From: CADEDH01 sp047974625
GTDB lineage: Bacteria; Actinomycetota; Acidimicrobiia; Acidimicrobiales; SZUA-35
DNA length: 64,000 bases
Assembly: GCA_047974625.1 (NCBI GenBank)
Contig: JBKECK010000016.1
Span: 62,001 to 126,000 of the forward strand
Reading direction: 5' to 3'
The notes under the pieces are model-generated. The model searched no databases, was not told the origin of the DNA, and saw only the letters and a list, made by a program, of their open reading frames with translations. Positions 8,324-16,620 of the stretch are shown in pieces. Each line of letters starts with the position of its first letter. Positions within the stretch are counted from its first letter, which is position 1. Position numbers and translations under genes: made by a program.

Positions 8324-10969
8324 TCAGTCGGTGACCAGGCGAAGCTGGCCGGACGGTCCGGCCGGAGCGCCGGGGAGATCGGTGTCGGCGGACGGCCCCG
8401 ACGGCAGGCCGGACTCTGGCCCCGACCGGGCCGGGACCCGCTGGCCCCGGAGCCGGACCCACCTGCTGGGCGACTCGGCGTCGGGGGCGTTGACGAACTC
8501 GACGAAGTGGGCCAACCGGTCGGGGTCGGCCAGGGTGGCCGTCCACTCGCACTCGTAGGTCTCGACATGGCGGGCCATGTCGGCGTCGAGCTCGTCGCCG
8601 ATTCCGAGCACGTCGTCGAAGATGACGTCACGGACATGGTCGAGGCCGCCGTCCAGCCCCTCGAACCAGGTCGAGGTCCGCTGCAGCCGGTCGGCGGTGC
8701 GGATGTAGAACATGAGGAACCGGTCGATGGCCCGGATGAGCTGGTCGTCGTCAAGGTCGGAGGCGAGGAGCTCGGCGTGGCGGGGGCTGCGGCCGCCGTT
8801 GCCGGCCACGTACAGGTTCCAGCCGTTCTCGGTGGCGATGACGCCGACGTCCTTGCTCTGGGCCTCGGCGCACTCCCGGGTACAGCCCGAGACACCCATC
8901 TTGATCTTGTGCGGCGCCCGGAGCCCCCGGTAGCGGAGCTCGAGCCGGATGGCCATATCCACCGAATCCTGGACCCCGTAGCGACACCAGGTGGAACCGA
9001 CGCAGGACTTCACCGTGCGCAGGGCCTTGCCGTAGGCGTGACCGGATTCCATCCCGGCCTCGATCACCCGGGCCCAGATGGCGGGCAGATCGCTCAGGCG
9101 GGCGCCGAACAGGTCGATGCGCTGGCCGCCCGTGATCTTGGTGTAGAGGTCGAAGTCCTTGGCGATCCGGCCCAAGGCGATGAGCTGGTCCGGGGTGATC
9201 TCCCCGCCTGGCACCCGGGGGACCACCGAGTAGGTGCCGTTGCGCTGCATATTGGCCAGGTGGTGGTCGTTGGTGTCCTGGAGGGCGCCCTGGTCGCCGT
9301 CGAGCACGTAGCCGTTCGACAACGACGCCAGGATCGAGGCCACCGTCGGTCGGCAGATCTCGCACCCCCGGCCCCGGCCGTGGGCCCCGACCACCTCCCG
9401 CCAGGTGGTGTACCGGTGGAAGCGGATGAGGTCGAACAGTTCCTGGCGGGAGGCGTCGAAATGCTCGCACAGGGCGTTCGACACCTCGACCCCGGAGCGG
9501 GCCAGCTCGGTGCGCAACAGGGTGTTCACGGCCGGGACGCAGCCGCCACAACTGGTGCCGGCGTCGGTGCACGCCTTCAGCTCGCTGACCGTGTGGGCGC
9601 CGTCGGCCACCGCTATCCGGAGCTGGCCGGCGGTGACGGCGTTGCAGGAGCACACCGGGACACTGTCGGGGAGCTCCCCACCGTCGGGGGGTCGGACGTC
9701 GGTGGGCAGGACGTGGGCGGCCAGATCGTCGGGTTGGGTGGCCTGGCCGAGGGTGATGGCCCGCAGGAGCTCGTAGCCGGATATGTCGCCCACCAGGGCC
9801 CCGCCGAGGAGCCGCCCGGTTTCGGGGTCGAGGACGAGGCGGCGGTGGACCCGTTCGAGGGGGTTGTCGTAGACGATCTCGTCGACCGGGTCGTCCGGGG
9901 TGGCGTCGCCGCTGCGACCGAACACGGCCACGTCGACACCCATCAGTTTCAGCTTGGTCGACAGATCGCTGCCCTCGTAGGCGGCCGGCCCGCTCCCGTC
10001 CCGGTTCCCGTCGGGGTCGACCCGGGGCCCGGCCAGGGTTGCGGCCAGGAGCTCGGCCATCTCGTAGCCGGGCGCCACCAGCCCGTAGACCCGGTCACGG
10101 TGACAGGCCACCTCGCCGATGGCCCACACGGTCGGCACGGTGGTGGCGAGGAGGTCGTCGACCACCACCCCGCCCCGGGGACCGAGCTCGGCGCCGGCCA
10201 GGGCGCCGAGCTCGTCCCGGGGCCGGATCCCGGCCGAGAACACCACCATCTCGGCCGGGAGTACGGTGCCGTCGGTCAGGGTCAGACCGGTGACCCGGCC
10301 CTCGGCGTCGGCGTCGAACCGGTCGGAGGTGACCCCGCACACCAGGTTCACCCCGAGGTCGGCGATCGACCGGGCCAGCATCCGGCCCCCGCCCCCGCCC
10401 AACTGCTGGGGCATCGGGTAGGGGGCCATCTCCACCACAGTGGTGTCCAGGCCCAGCAACCGGAGGGCGTTGGCCGCCTCGAGACCGAGCAGGCCGCCGC
10501 CGACGACGATGCCGCGGCCGCAACGGTCGGCGCCGGCCCAGGCCTTGATGGCGGCCAGATCGTCGAGGGTGCGATACACGAAACAGCCGGCCAGGTCGTG
10601 GCCGGGAATCGGGGGCACGAAGGGGTAGGAGCCGGTGGCCAGGACCAGGTCGTCGTAGTGGAGGGTGGACCCGTCGTCGAGGTCCACGGTGCGTCCGGCG
10701 GCGTCGACGGCGGTGGCCCGGCGGCCGAGCCGATAGTCGACCCGGCCACCGTTCAGGAACTCGTCGCTGACCAGGGACAGATCCTCCCCGGTGCGACCGT
10801 CGAACCAGGAGGACAGGGCCACCCGGTCGTAGGCGGGGCGGCTCTCCTCCCCCACGACGGTGACCCCGATCACGGCGTCGGGGTCGGCGGTGACCAGGCG
10901 CTCCACGAAACGCTGGCCCACCATGCCGTTCCCGATGACCACGACGTTCCGGTCGTTCCGCTGCTGCAT
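8324..10969 (-). CDS. nirB: Nitrite reductase [NAD(P)H] large subunit
   Basis: An 881-residue siroheme/[4Fe-4S]/FAD enzyme reducing nitrite to ammonium in the cytoplasm. Domains in order: pyridine nucleotide-disulphide oxidoreductase (VVVIGNGMVGQRFVE; second Rossmann GIVVGGGLLGLEAANALR), BFD-like [2Fe-2S] domain with CSCNAV and CTDAGTSCGGC, the ferredoxin-like nitrite/sulfite reductase half-domain, and the siroheme/[4Fe-4S] domain (CVGSTWCRYG; GVSGCTRECAEAQSKD). Length agrees with the family (about 850). A GTG six codons upstream (10987) would place the start inside the GlnR-like array; ATG 10969 is preferred but not certain. Confidence 0.95.
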   Translation of the reverse strand: MQQRNDRNVVVIGNGMVGQRFVERLVTADPDAVIGVTVVGEESRPAYDRVALSSWFDGRTGEDLSLVSDEFLNGGRVDYRLGRRATAVDAAGRTVDLDDGSTLHYDDLVLATGSYPFVPPIPGHDLAGCFVYRTLDDLAAIKAWAGADRCGRGIVVGGGLLGLEAANALRLLGLDTTVVEMAPYPMPQQLGGGGGRMLARSIADLGVNLVCGVTSDRFDADAEGRVTGLTLTDGTVLPAEMVVFSAGIRPRDELGALAGAELGPRGGVVVDDLLATTVPTVWAIGEVACHRDRVYGLVAPGYEMAELLAATLAGPRVDPDGNRDGSGPAAYEGSDLSTKLKLMGVDVAVFGRSGDATPDDPVDEIVYDNPLERVHRRLVLDPETGRLLGGALVGDISGYELLRAITLGQATQPDDLAAHVLPTDVRPPDGGELPDSVPVCSCNAVTAGQLRIAVADGAHTVSELKACTDAGTSCGGCVPAVNTLLRTELARSGVEVSNALCEHFDASRQELFDLIRFHRYTTWREVVGAHGRGRGCEICRPTVASILASLSNGYVLDGDQGALQDTNDHHLANMQRNGTYSVVPRVPGGEITPDQLIALGRIAKDFDLYTKITGGQRIDLFGARLSDLPAIWARVIEAGMESGHAYGKALRTVKSCVGSTWCRYGVQDSVDMAIRLELRYRGLRAPHKIKMGVSGCTRECAEAQSKDVGVIATENGWNLYVAGNGGRSPRHAELLASDLDDDQLIRAIDRFLMFYIRTADRLQRTSTWFEGLDGGLDHVRDVIFDDVLGIGDELDADMARHVETYECEWTATLADPDRLAHFVEFVNAPDAESPSRWVRLRGQRVPARSGPESGLPSGPSADTDLPGAPAGPSGQLRLVTD

Positions 10970-10980
10970 GCCACGAGCCT

Positions 10981-11018
10981 GATCCACGCCGGTTACCGCC
11001 GTGTTCCGCCGGTGTGAC
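10981..11018 (-). promoter_or_regulatory. GlnR-like four-pentamer array upstream of nirB
   Basis: Minus-strand pentamers GTCAC (11014-11018), GGAAC (11003-11007), GTAAC (10992-10996) and GGATC (10981-10985) all lie exactly 11 bp apart. The first three fit the alternating GTnAC / GaAAC pattern of GlnR operators with at most one mismatch. It is the best of three such arrays in the window, all upstream of nitrogen genes. It ends 12 bp before the chosen ATG, unusually close for an activator site. Confidence 0.55.
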
Positions 11019-11102
11019 CAAGTGCTACAGCCGGATCTCTCCGTCCCGCCGGACCGGGGTGAGGACCCTCACACGGACCCCACCCACCCGTGTGCGAGGC
11101 CC

Positions 11103-13592
11103 CTATTCGAGGGCTTCGGCGATGGCCAGCTCGGCGATCTGGTCGCCGTCGTAGCCGAGGATCTCGGTGAGGACCTGGAAGGTGTGCTCGCCGAGCGTCG
11201 GTCCACCGCTGGTGGTCCGGGCCGGGGTGTCCACCAGGCCCGTCCGGGCCGCCTCCACCCACACCGTGCCGTGCTGTTCGTGGGGTACCTCGATGAAGTG
11301 CCCCCGGTACCGGGTGTGGGGGTCGGCGGCCAGCTCGTCGGACCGGAGGATCCGGACCGCGGCCACACCCCGCTGCTGCAGATCCGCCTCGAGGGCATCG
11401 CCCTTCTGGGTGGCCGACCAGGCGGTGATCGCCGCCTCGATCTCGTCCTCGCGGGCCTTGCGGGCCGCCTGGTCCAGGTCGGCCCAGTCGGCGGGGAAGC
11501 CGGCGGCCTGGCACAGGGCCCGCCACTGGCCGTCGGTCTCGCACACGATGGTGATCCACTGGTCGTCGCCGGTGGTGGGGAAGGCCCCGTGGGGGGCCAT
11601 GACCGGGTCGCGGTTGCCCGCCGGTGCGAAGTCCCGGCCGTTGATCTCGTAGTCGAGGAAGGCGGGGCCGAGCAGCCCGATGGACGCCTCCGACTGGGAC
11701 AGGTCGATGTACTGGCCTTCACCGGTCCGGTCCCGGTGGTCGACGGCGGCCAGGATGGCGGCGGCCAGGTAGCGGGGGGCGACATAGTCGGTGTACGCCC
11801 CGAAACAGCCGGCGGGGGGACGATCGGGCCATCCGGTGACGGCGTAGAACCCGCCCACGGCCGCCCCCATCGTCCCGTACCCGGCCAGGGACGACAGCGG
11901 CCCTGACTGCCCGAACAGGCAGGAGCTGGTCATGATGACGTCCGGCTTGATCTCGCGGATGTCGTCGTAGCTCAACCCCCAGGCCTTCATGGCCCGGGGT
12001 GAGAACGACTCGCAGACCACGTCGGCCCACTTGACCAGATCGAGCACGACGTCGCGGGCCTCGGGCTTGGTGAGGTCGAGGGAGAGGCCGAGCTTGCCGG
12101 CGTTCATGTTCTGGTAGAGGCCGCTGTTCTCAGCCCCACCCTCGTCGTTCAGGAACGGCTGGATGGTCCGGGCCGTCTCCACCTTGGTGGCCGACTCGAC
12201 GCGGACGACGGTGGCCCCGTGATCGGCCAGGATGCGGGTGGCGGCCGGTCCGGCCATGACCCACATCAGGTCGAGCACCTTGAGCCCGGCCAGGATCCCG
12301 GCGGGTTCGTCGGCGGCGGAGGCCGCCGCGGTACCGACCCGGGCCGCCCGGGCCGGTACCACAACCTCGATCGGGGCCCTCGCCTCGGCGCCGGCCCCGT
12401 CGCCCAGCATGGCGGCGGTGTCGGCCCCAAGTCGGGGTGGCAGGTGGTCGGTGTCGAGCGGGGTGGTCGTGAACCGGGCGAACCGGCCCGGGAACCGGAC
12501 CTTGCGTTCGATCCCGGGTACCTCCAGGCTGGTCCAGAAGGCCCGCTCAATGAGCTGCTCGGAATCGGCCAGGTCGGCCATGGTGCTCACCGGGACGATC
12601 AGCAGCCGCCGGTCCAGGGATTCCTGGAGGAGTTCGTTCTTGGTCTTGGTGGCCATGAACCGTTCGGCCACGTCCTGGATCCGGTCGTACTCGTCGAGGG
12701 GGATCCGTCCGGTCATGACCCCGTCGACGAAGTCGATCCAGTCGATCTCCCGGTCGGCGGGACCGGCCATCCCCTCCGCGTCGATCCACTCGAACAGGCG
12801 GGCCCCGAACGGGCCGATCGCCTCGCCGAACAGCATGAGGGCCGAAACGTAACCGTCGGAGGCCGGCGATCGGAGCCGGATGGTGAACGGCCCCAGCTTG
12901 ATCCCGCCGCTGGACCGTTCGGCCAGGGGGCTGTTGTAGAGGGAGCACAGGGTGGTCGACTGGGTGGCCTGGGTGATGGACTGCTGGGCCGACACGTCCA
13001 CCTGCTGGCCGGCCCCGGTGGCGCCCCGGTGCTGGAGGGCCAGCAACACCCCGACCGCGGCGTCCAGGGAGGCGTGCTGGTAGGCCTGGTCGAGGGGCAT
13101 CCGCAGGGGGGCCCGGTCCGCGTCGCCCATGAGGATCATGTGCATCCCGGCCGCGGCCACCCCGAGGTCGGTGGCCGCCCACGAGGAACGGGGGCCGGTC
13201 TGGCCGAAGGGGGTCACCGAGGCGTACACCAGCCCGGGGTTGGCGGCCGACAGGTCGTCGTAGCCGAGGCCGCGGGCCGCCATCGCCCCGGGGCGATCGG
13301 ACTCGATGACCGCGTCGGCGGTGGCCGCCAAGTCGCGGACCTGCTGCCGGCCCTCGGGGGTGTCGAGGTCGGCGACGACGCTGCGCTTGCCCCGGTTGTA
13401 GGACCAGAACCGCAGGGAGAACTCGGGGTCGTTCTCGTGACCGTCGACGAAGGGGCCGAGGTGGCGCGATCGGGATCCGCCCGGCGGTTCGACGAGGATC
13501 ACCTCGGCGCCCAGGTCGGCCAGGACCTGACCAGCGAGCTGGCCCCGCTCATCCGTCAGGTCGAGAACCCGATACGGCGACAGCAACGACAT
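11103..13592 (-). CDS. Double-length CaiB/BaiF (family III) CoA-transferase
   Basis: An 829-residue protein of two fused family III CoA-transferase modules joined near residue 430. The first (YRVLDLTDERGQLAGQVLADLG; TPFGQTGPR) and second (KVLDLMWVMAGPAATRILAD; SCLFGQSGP; HRDRTGEGQYIDLSQSEA) both have the family's Rossmann and TGxGQ motifs. By aligning to formyl-CoA transferase, the catalytic Asp is present in the second module (Asp602, in TDYVAPRYL) while the first has Tyr. Single-module members form interlocked dimers, so the fusion may be an internal dimer. DddD, the DMSP CoA-transferase/lyase, is a fused protein of similar size, but substrate is unknown here. ATG 13592 has an AAGGGGGAA site. 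Confidence 0.85.
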   Translation of the reverse strand: MSLLSPYRVLDLTDERGQLAGQVLADLGAEVILVEPPGGSRSRHLGPFVDGHENDPEFSLRFWSYNRGKRSVVADLDTPEGRQQVRDLAATADAVIESDRPGAMAARGLGYDDLSAANPGLVYASVTPFGQTGPRSSWAATDLGVAAAGMHMILMGDADRAPLRMPLDQAYQHASLDAAVGVLLALQHRGATGAGQQVDVSAQQSITQATQSTTLCSLYNSPLAERSSGGIKLGPFTIRLRSPASDGYVSALMLFGEAIGPFGARLFEWIDAEGMAGPADREIDWIDFVDGVMTGRIPLDEYDRIQDVAERFMATKTKNELLQESLDRRLLIVPVSTMADLADSEQLIERAFWTSLEVPGIERKVRFPGRFARFTTTPLDTDHLPPRLGADTAAMLGDGAGAEARAPIEVVVPARAARVGTAAASAADEPAGILAGLKVLDLMWVMAGPAATRILADHGATVVRVESATKVETARTIQPFLNDEGGAENSGLYQNMNAGKLGLSLDLTKPEARDVVLDLVKWADVVCESFSPRAMKAWGLSYDDIREIKPDVIMTSSCLFGQSGPLSSLAGYGTMGAAVGGFYAVTGWPDRPPAGCFGAYTDYVAPRYLAAAILAAVDHRDRTGEGQYIDLSQSEASIGLLGPAFLDYEINGRDFAPAGNRDPVMAPHGAFPTTGDDQWITIVCETDGQWRALCQAAGFPADWADLDQAARKAREDEIEAAITAWSATQKGDALEADLQQRGVAAVRILRSDELAADPHTRYRGHFIEVPHEQHGTVWVEAARTGLVDTPARTTSGGPTLGEHTFQVLTEILGYDGDQIAELAIAEALE

Positions 13593-13801
13593 TATTTCCC
13601 CCTTCGTTCGTTCGGGAACCACCCGGCGCGCCCCCTCACCGACCGGGCGGACACGTCACGTCCCGGTGACGTCCCCCCTGCAGTATGGACGGCCCGGCGC
13701 GCTCCGATCCACCCGCCCAGCCAGAACGGGTTCGGAGCGGGTCGGCGTCCCGGCCTCGCCGTCCAGCCGCGGCCGACCCATCGGGCCGGCCATGGACCAC
13801 A

Positions 13802-14407
13802 ATGGGACTTGTGGAACCCCAGGCGGACCTGGTCGACGGTCACGAGCTCACCACCAGTAGGGACGGTTCCCCCACCCCGGCCGCGCCGGCGGTCGGCGGT
13901 GTCCGGGCCGGGGTGGGCCTCGCCGTGGCCGTGATCGCGGCGGTGACCCTGTGGCCCGAGTACCCGGAGTCCCGCCGGTTCACGAACCTGGTGCCGATCG
14001 TGAACCTGATCGACCCGGACCGGCTGGGCTTCACCGTGGCCAACGCGGTGGGCAACGTGGCCCTGTTCGTCCCCCTCGGGGCCCTGGCCGTGCTCGCCGC
14101 GAGCCGTCGGGGCCGGGCGGGCCGGGGCCGGCGGGCCGCGGTGTGGCCCGGGTTACGGGCCGGCCTGGTGGTGTCCGCGGTCATCGAGCTGGCCCAGTGG
14201 GTGGTGCCCACGGGCCGGGTGGCCGACGTCGACGATTTCGTGCTGAACGTGCTCGGGGCGGTGGCCGGGGCCCTGCTGATGGGGCACCTGGTGGCCCCAC
14301 CGGCGGCACGTCCCGGGTTACGGCTGTGGCGGCTCCGGCCGGGCGGTCCGGCTAGGAGCGGCGAGCCAGGTGGGCCAGGCCGGTCAGGTCGCGGCGGGTG
14401 GGGATGA
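13802..14407 (+). CDS. VanZ-family membrane protein
   Basis: A 201-residue protein with four hydrophobic helices (from about residues 28, 74, 112 and 146) and the VanZ-like pattern: NLVPIVNLID, NAVGNVALFVPLGALAVL, VSAVIELAQWVVPTGRVADVDD, VLNVLGAVAGALL. VanZ-like proteins occur with glycopeptide resistance and with surface-polysaccharide genes, but their activity is not well defined. It lies on the strand opposite to the exopolysaccharide operon and overlaps the 3' end of the flippase gene by 56 bp. The start may be a little up- or downstream of ATG 13802. Confidence 0.8.
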   Translation: MGLVEPQADLVDGHELTTSRDGSPTPAAPAVGGVRAGVGLAVAVIAAVTLWPEYPESRRFTNLVPIVNLIDPDRLGFTVANAVGNVALFVPLGALAVLAASRRGRAGRGRRAAVWPGLRAGLVVSAVIELAQWVVPTGRVADVDDFVLNVLGAVAGALLMGHLVAPPAARPGLRLWRLRPGGPARSGEPGGPGRSGRGGWG

Positions 14408-15716
14408 GGCTGGACAACCCGTTCCCGAGGGCCCGGACGAACACGGCGGCGGTGGCCAGACCACCGGTGAGGTAGCTCAGCGAGGTGGCCACCGCGGCAC
14501 CCTCGGCCGCGAACCGGGGGATGAGGACCAGGTAGGCGACGGCGCCGACGGCGAACCCGACTGCCACCCCGGCCGTTTCCAGACCGGGCCGGCCCCGGGC
14601 GGTGAGCGCCCCGCCCAGCACCTTCACCGCGGCGATGCCGATGGCTCCCGGCACCAGCAGCCGGAGCTGGGTGGACGCCGAGGCGTAGTCGGCCCCGAAT
14701 AGCCAGCCGCACACCGCTGGGGCCAGCAGAGCCAGGCCGGCCCCGGCCACCATCACCCCGATCAGGGCGAGCCGGAACGCCGACTCGGTCCGCTCCCCCA
14801 CCTCGGCCGGGTCGGCCTCGACGATGGACGGCCGGGCCACAGCCGCGTAGGCGGTGGGGAGGAGGAAGAGGGTCTCGAACCAGGCGACGGCCACGCTGTA
14901 CACCCCGAGGGGGCCCGCCCCGGCGAGGGCGCCCAGCAGCCAGGTGTCCATCCGGTAGGAACCGGTGTTGAGCAGGCCGGCGCCGTGGGCCTTCATCCCG
15001 AACCGCACCGAGGCCCCGGCCAGGGCCAGGTCGGGCCGGTGGATCCCGTGCCGGCCGACCAGGTGCCACACCAGGGGGGCGCAGCCCACCAGGTAGGAGC
15101 CGGCCCAGACCACCACCGCTCGCCGGACGGTCAGGTGACCGCTCAACGCCAGGATCGTGTCACCGGCGAACAGGGAGGCCGACACGGCGAGCAGGGCCCG
15201 GTTGGCCACCCCGAAGGCGTGGTTGGCCCGGGTCAGGTAGGTGAGGTATGAGAAGGCGACGATGCCGGGCACGGCCAGGGCGGCCGCGGCCGCGGCGACA
15301 GGGTCGGCGACGATGGCGAACAGCCGCAGGGGGCCGAGCACGGCGAACAGGATCAGGCCCCCCACTCCCCCGAGCACGGCGGCCAGGCCAGCGGCGTTGG
15401 CCACCAACACCCCCCGTCGTCCGGGGTCGGCGCCGGCCTGGTTGGCCAGGCCCTCGTGGGCGCTGAGGGTGGAGACGAACCCGGCCAGACCGGCCGTGGT
15501 GGTCAGGAACACCAGCTCGCCCCGCCCGTCCGGGCCCAGGGCGCGGGCCACGACCACTATGTGGGCCAGAGCCACGATCCCCACCCCGATCTGGGTGGCG
15601 AAGGTGGCCGCCGCGGCCCGCACCAGGGAGCCGACCGACCCGCCCGGGGAGGGCGCCGGTTCGGGTGGCCCCGCCTCGGACCCGGTGGCGTGGCGGGCGT
15701 CAACCTCAGCGGGCAC
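14352..15716 (-). CDS. Polysaccharide flippase, MOP superfamily (Wzx-like)
   Basis: A 454-residue integral membrane protein with 12 or more predicted helices. The opening helix LVRAAAATFATQIGVGIVAL, followed by VVVARALGPDGRGELVFLTT, is the typical start of oligosaccharide flippases. The mid-protein segment FGMKAHGAGLLNTGSYRMDTWLLG resembles other polysaccharide export proteins. It should flip the lipid-linked repeat unit across the membrane. The GTG start at 15716 overlaps the upstream glycosyltransferase by 11 bp. Last gene of the seven-gene operon. Confidence 0.85.
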   Translation of the reverse strand: MPAEVDARHATGSEAGPPEPAPSPGGSVGSLVRAAAATFATQIGVGIVALAHIVVVARALGPDGRGELVFLTTTAGLAGFVSTLSAHEGLANQAGADPGRRGVLVANAAGLAAVLGGVGGLILFAVLGPLRLFAIVADPVAAAAAALAVPGIVAFSYLTYLTRANHAFGVANRALLAVSASLFAGDTILALSGHLTVRRAVVVWAGSYLVGCAPLVWHLVGRHGIHRPDLALAGASVRFGMKAHGAGLLNTGSYRMDTWLLGALAGAGPLGVYSVAVAWFETLFLLPTAYAAVARPSIVEADPAEVGERTESAFRLALIGVMVAGAGLALLAPAVCGWLFGADYASASTQLRLLVPGAIGIAAVKVLGGALTARGRPGLETAGVAVGFAVGAVAYLVLIPRFAAEGAAVATSLSYLTGGLATAAVFVRALGNGLSSLIPTRRDLTGLAHLARRS

Positions 15717-16620
15717 GGGAACCCCCGACCGGCTCGTCGGACGGTGGGGGCCGCCTCGTCGGGTGGTCCGGGCCTGTGAGCCGGCTCCGGCGGGCCCGGA
15801 CGGCGGCGCCGGGATCGTAGGCGGCCACGGCCAGCCGGTGCCGGGTGGTGGCCCCGACCGGCAGCCGGTCGATCACCGGCAGCAGGATCCGGGCGTGGAG
15901 CGGGGCCGCGGAGCGCCTCCAGAGTCGGCGCCGCCGCCGGTACAGATCGGGGTGGCGGCGACGGAGGCGGTCGGCGAGCTCCTCGTGGCGATCCCGGCAG
16001 TCGGCCAGCATCCGGCCCTCTCCCTGCCGGTACCGGTAGGTGACCTGTTCGATGTGGACGGCCCGTTCGCCCCGCTCCAGGAGGCCCATCCACAGGTCCC
16101 AGTCCTCGTAGCCGTGTTCGAGCACCCAGCCACCGGCGTCGAGCAGGGCGCGGCGCCGGATCAGGGCCCCGCCACCGGGTATCCGGTTCACGTGGCAGAT
16201 CGACCAGGCGTCCCAGGCCCCCCCGTACCGTCGCCCGGTCATGGTGCCGAACAGTTCGAGGTCGCCGTAGACGACGGCCAGGTCCGGGTCGGCCAGCATC
16301 TCCCCGGTGAGGGCGTCGAGAGCTCCGGCGGCGAGCTCGTCGTCGGCGTCGAGGGGCACGATGTAGGGGCTGGTCGTGGCCGACACCCCCGACATACGGG
16401 CGGCGGCGAGGCCCCCGTTGGGCCGGTGGACGACGGTCACACCGTCCGCCTCGAGGTCGTCCAGGACGGCGAGGGTGGCGGGGTCGGTGGAGCCGTCGTC
16501 GACGACCACCAGCTCGGCCGGGTGCTGGACCCGGGCCGAGGAGACCGCGGCGGGCAGGGTGGCGCCGTCGTTGTAGCAGGGGACGATGACGGCGACGGGG
16601 TGGTGACGATCGGCCGTCAC
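15706..16620 (-). CDS. Family 2 glycosyltransferase
   Basis: A 304-residue GT-A enzyme: VIVPCYNDGATLPAAVSSA, VVVDDGSTDPATL, PNGGLAAAR and the metal-binding VPLDADDEL. GYEDWDLWMGLLERG is the common ED-containing acceptor motif. No membrane segment is evident, so it probably acts on the inner face of the membrane, adding a sugar to the polyprenyl-linked repeat unit. GTG 16620 shares GTGA with the stop of the preceding polymerase gene, which fixes the start; the long frame upstream of it is antisense-like sequence. Confidence 0.88.
   Translation of the reverse strand: MTADRHHPVAVIVPCYNDGATLPAAVSSARVQHPAELVVVDDGSTDPATLAVLDDLEADGVTVVHRPNGGLAAARMSGVSATTSPYIVPLDADDELAAGALDALTGEMLADPDLAVVYGDLELFGTMTGRRYGGAWDAWSICHVNRIPGGGALIRRRALLDAGGWVLEHGYEDWDLWMGLLERGERAVHIEQVTYRYRQGEGRMLADCRDRHEELADRLRRRHPDLYRRRRRLWRRSAAPLHARILLPVIDRLPVGATTRHRLAVAAYDPGAAVRARRSRLTGPDHPTRRPPPSDEPVGGSRAR

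Noticed and set aside
8310..8552. 81-codon upstream extension of nirD
   Set aside because: It lies inside nirB in another frame; ATG 8309 has a properly spaced ribosome site and matches NirD length.
8507..11017. 836-codon plus-strand open frame opposite nirB
   Set aside because: It is antisense to a well-conserved enzyme, is rich in Gly/Pro/Arg/Val/His without any domain, and arises from GC-rich codon bias. Similar frames at 3558-5420, 12219-13934 and 44911-46248 were rejected for the same reason.
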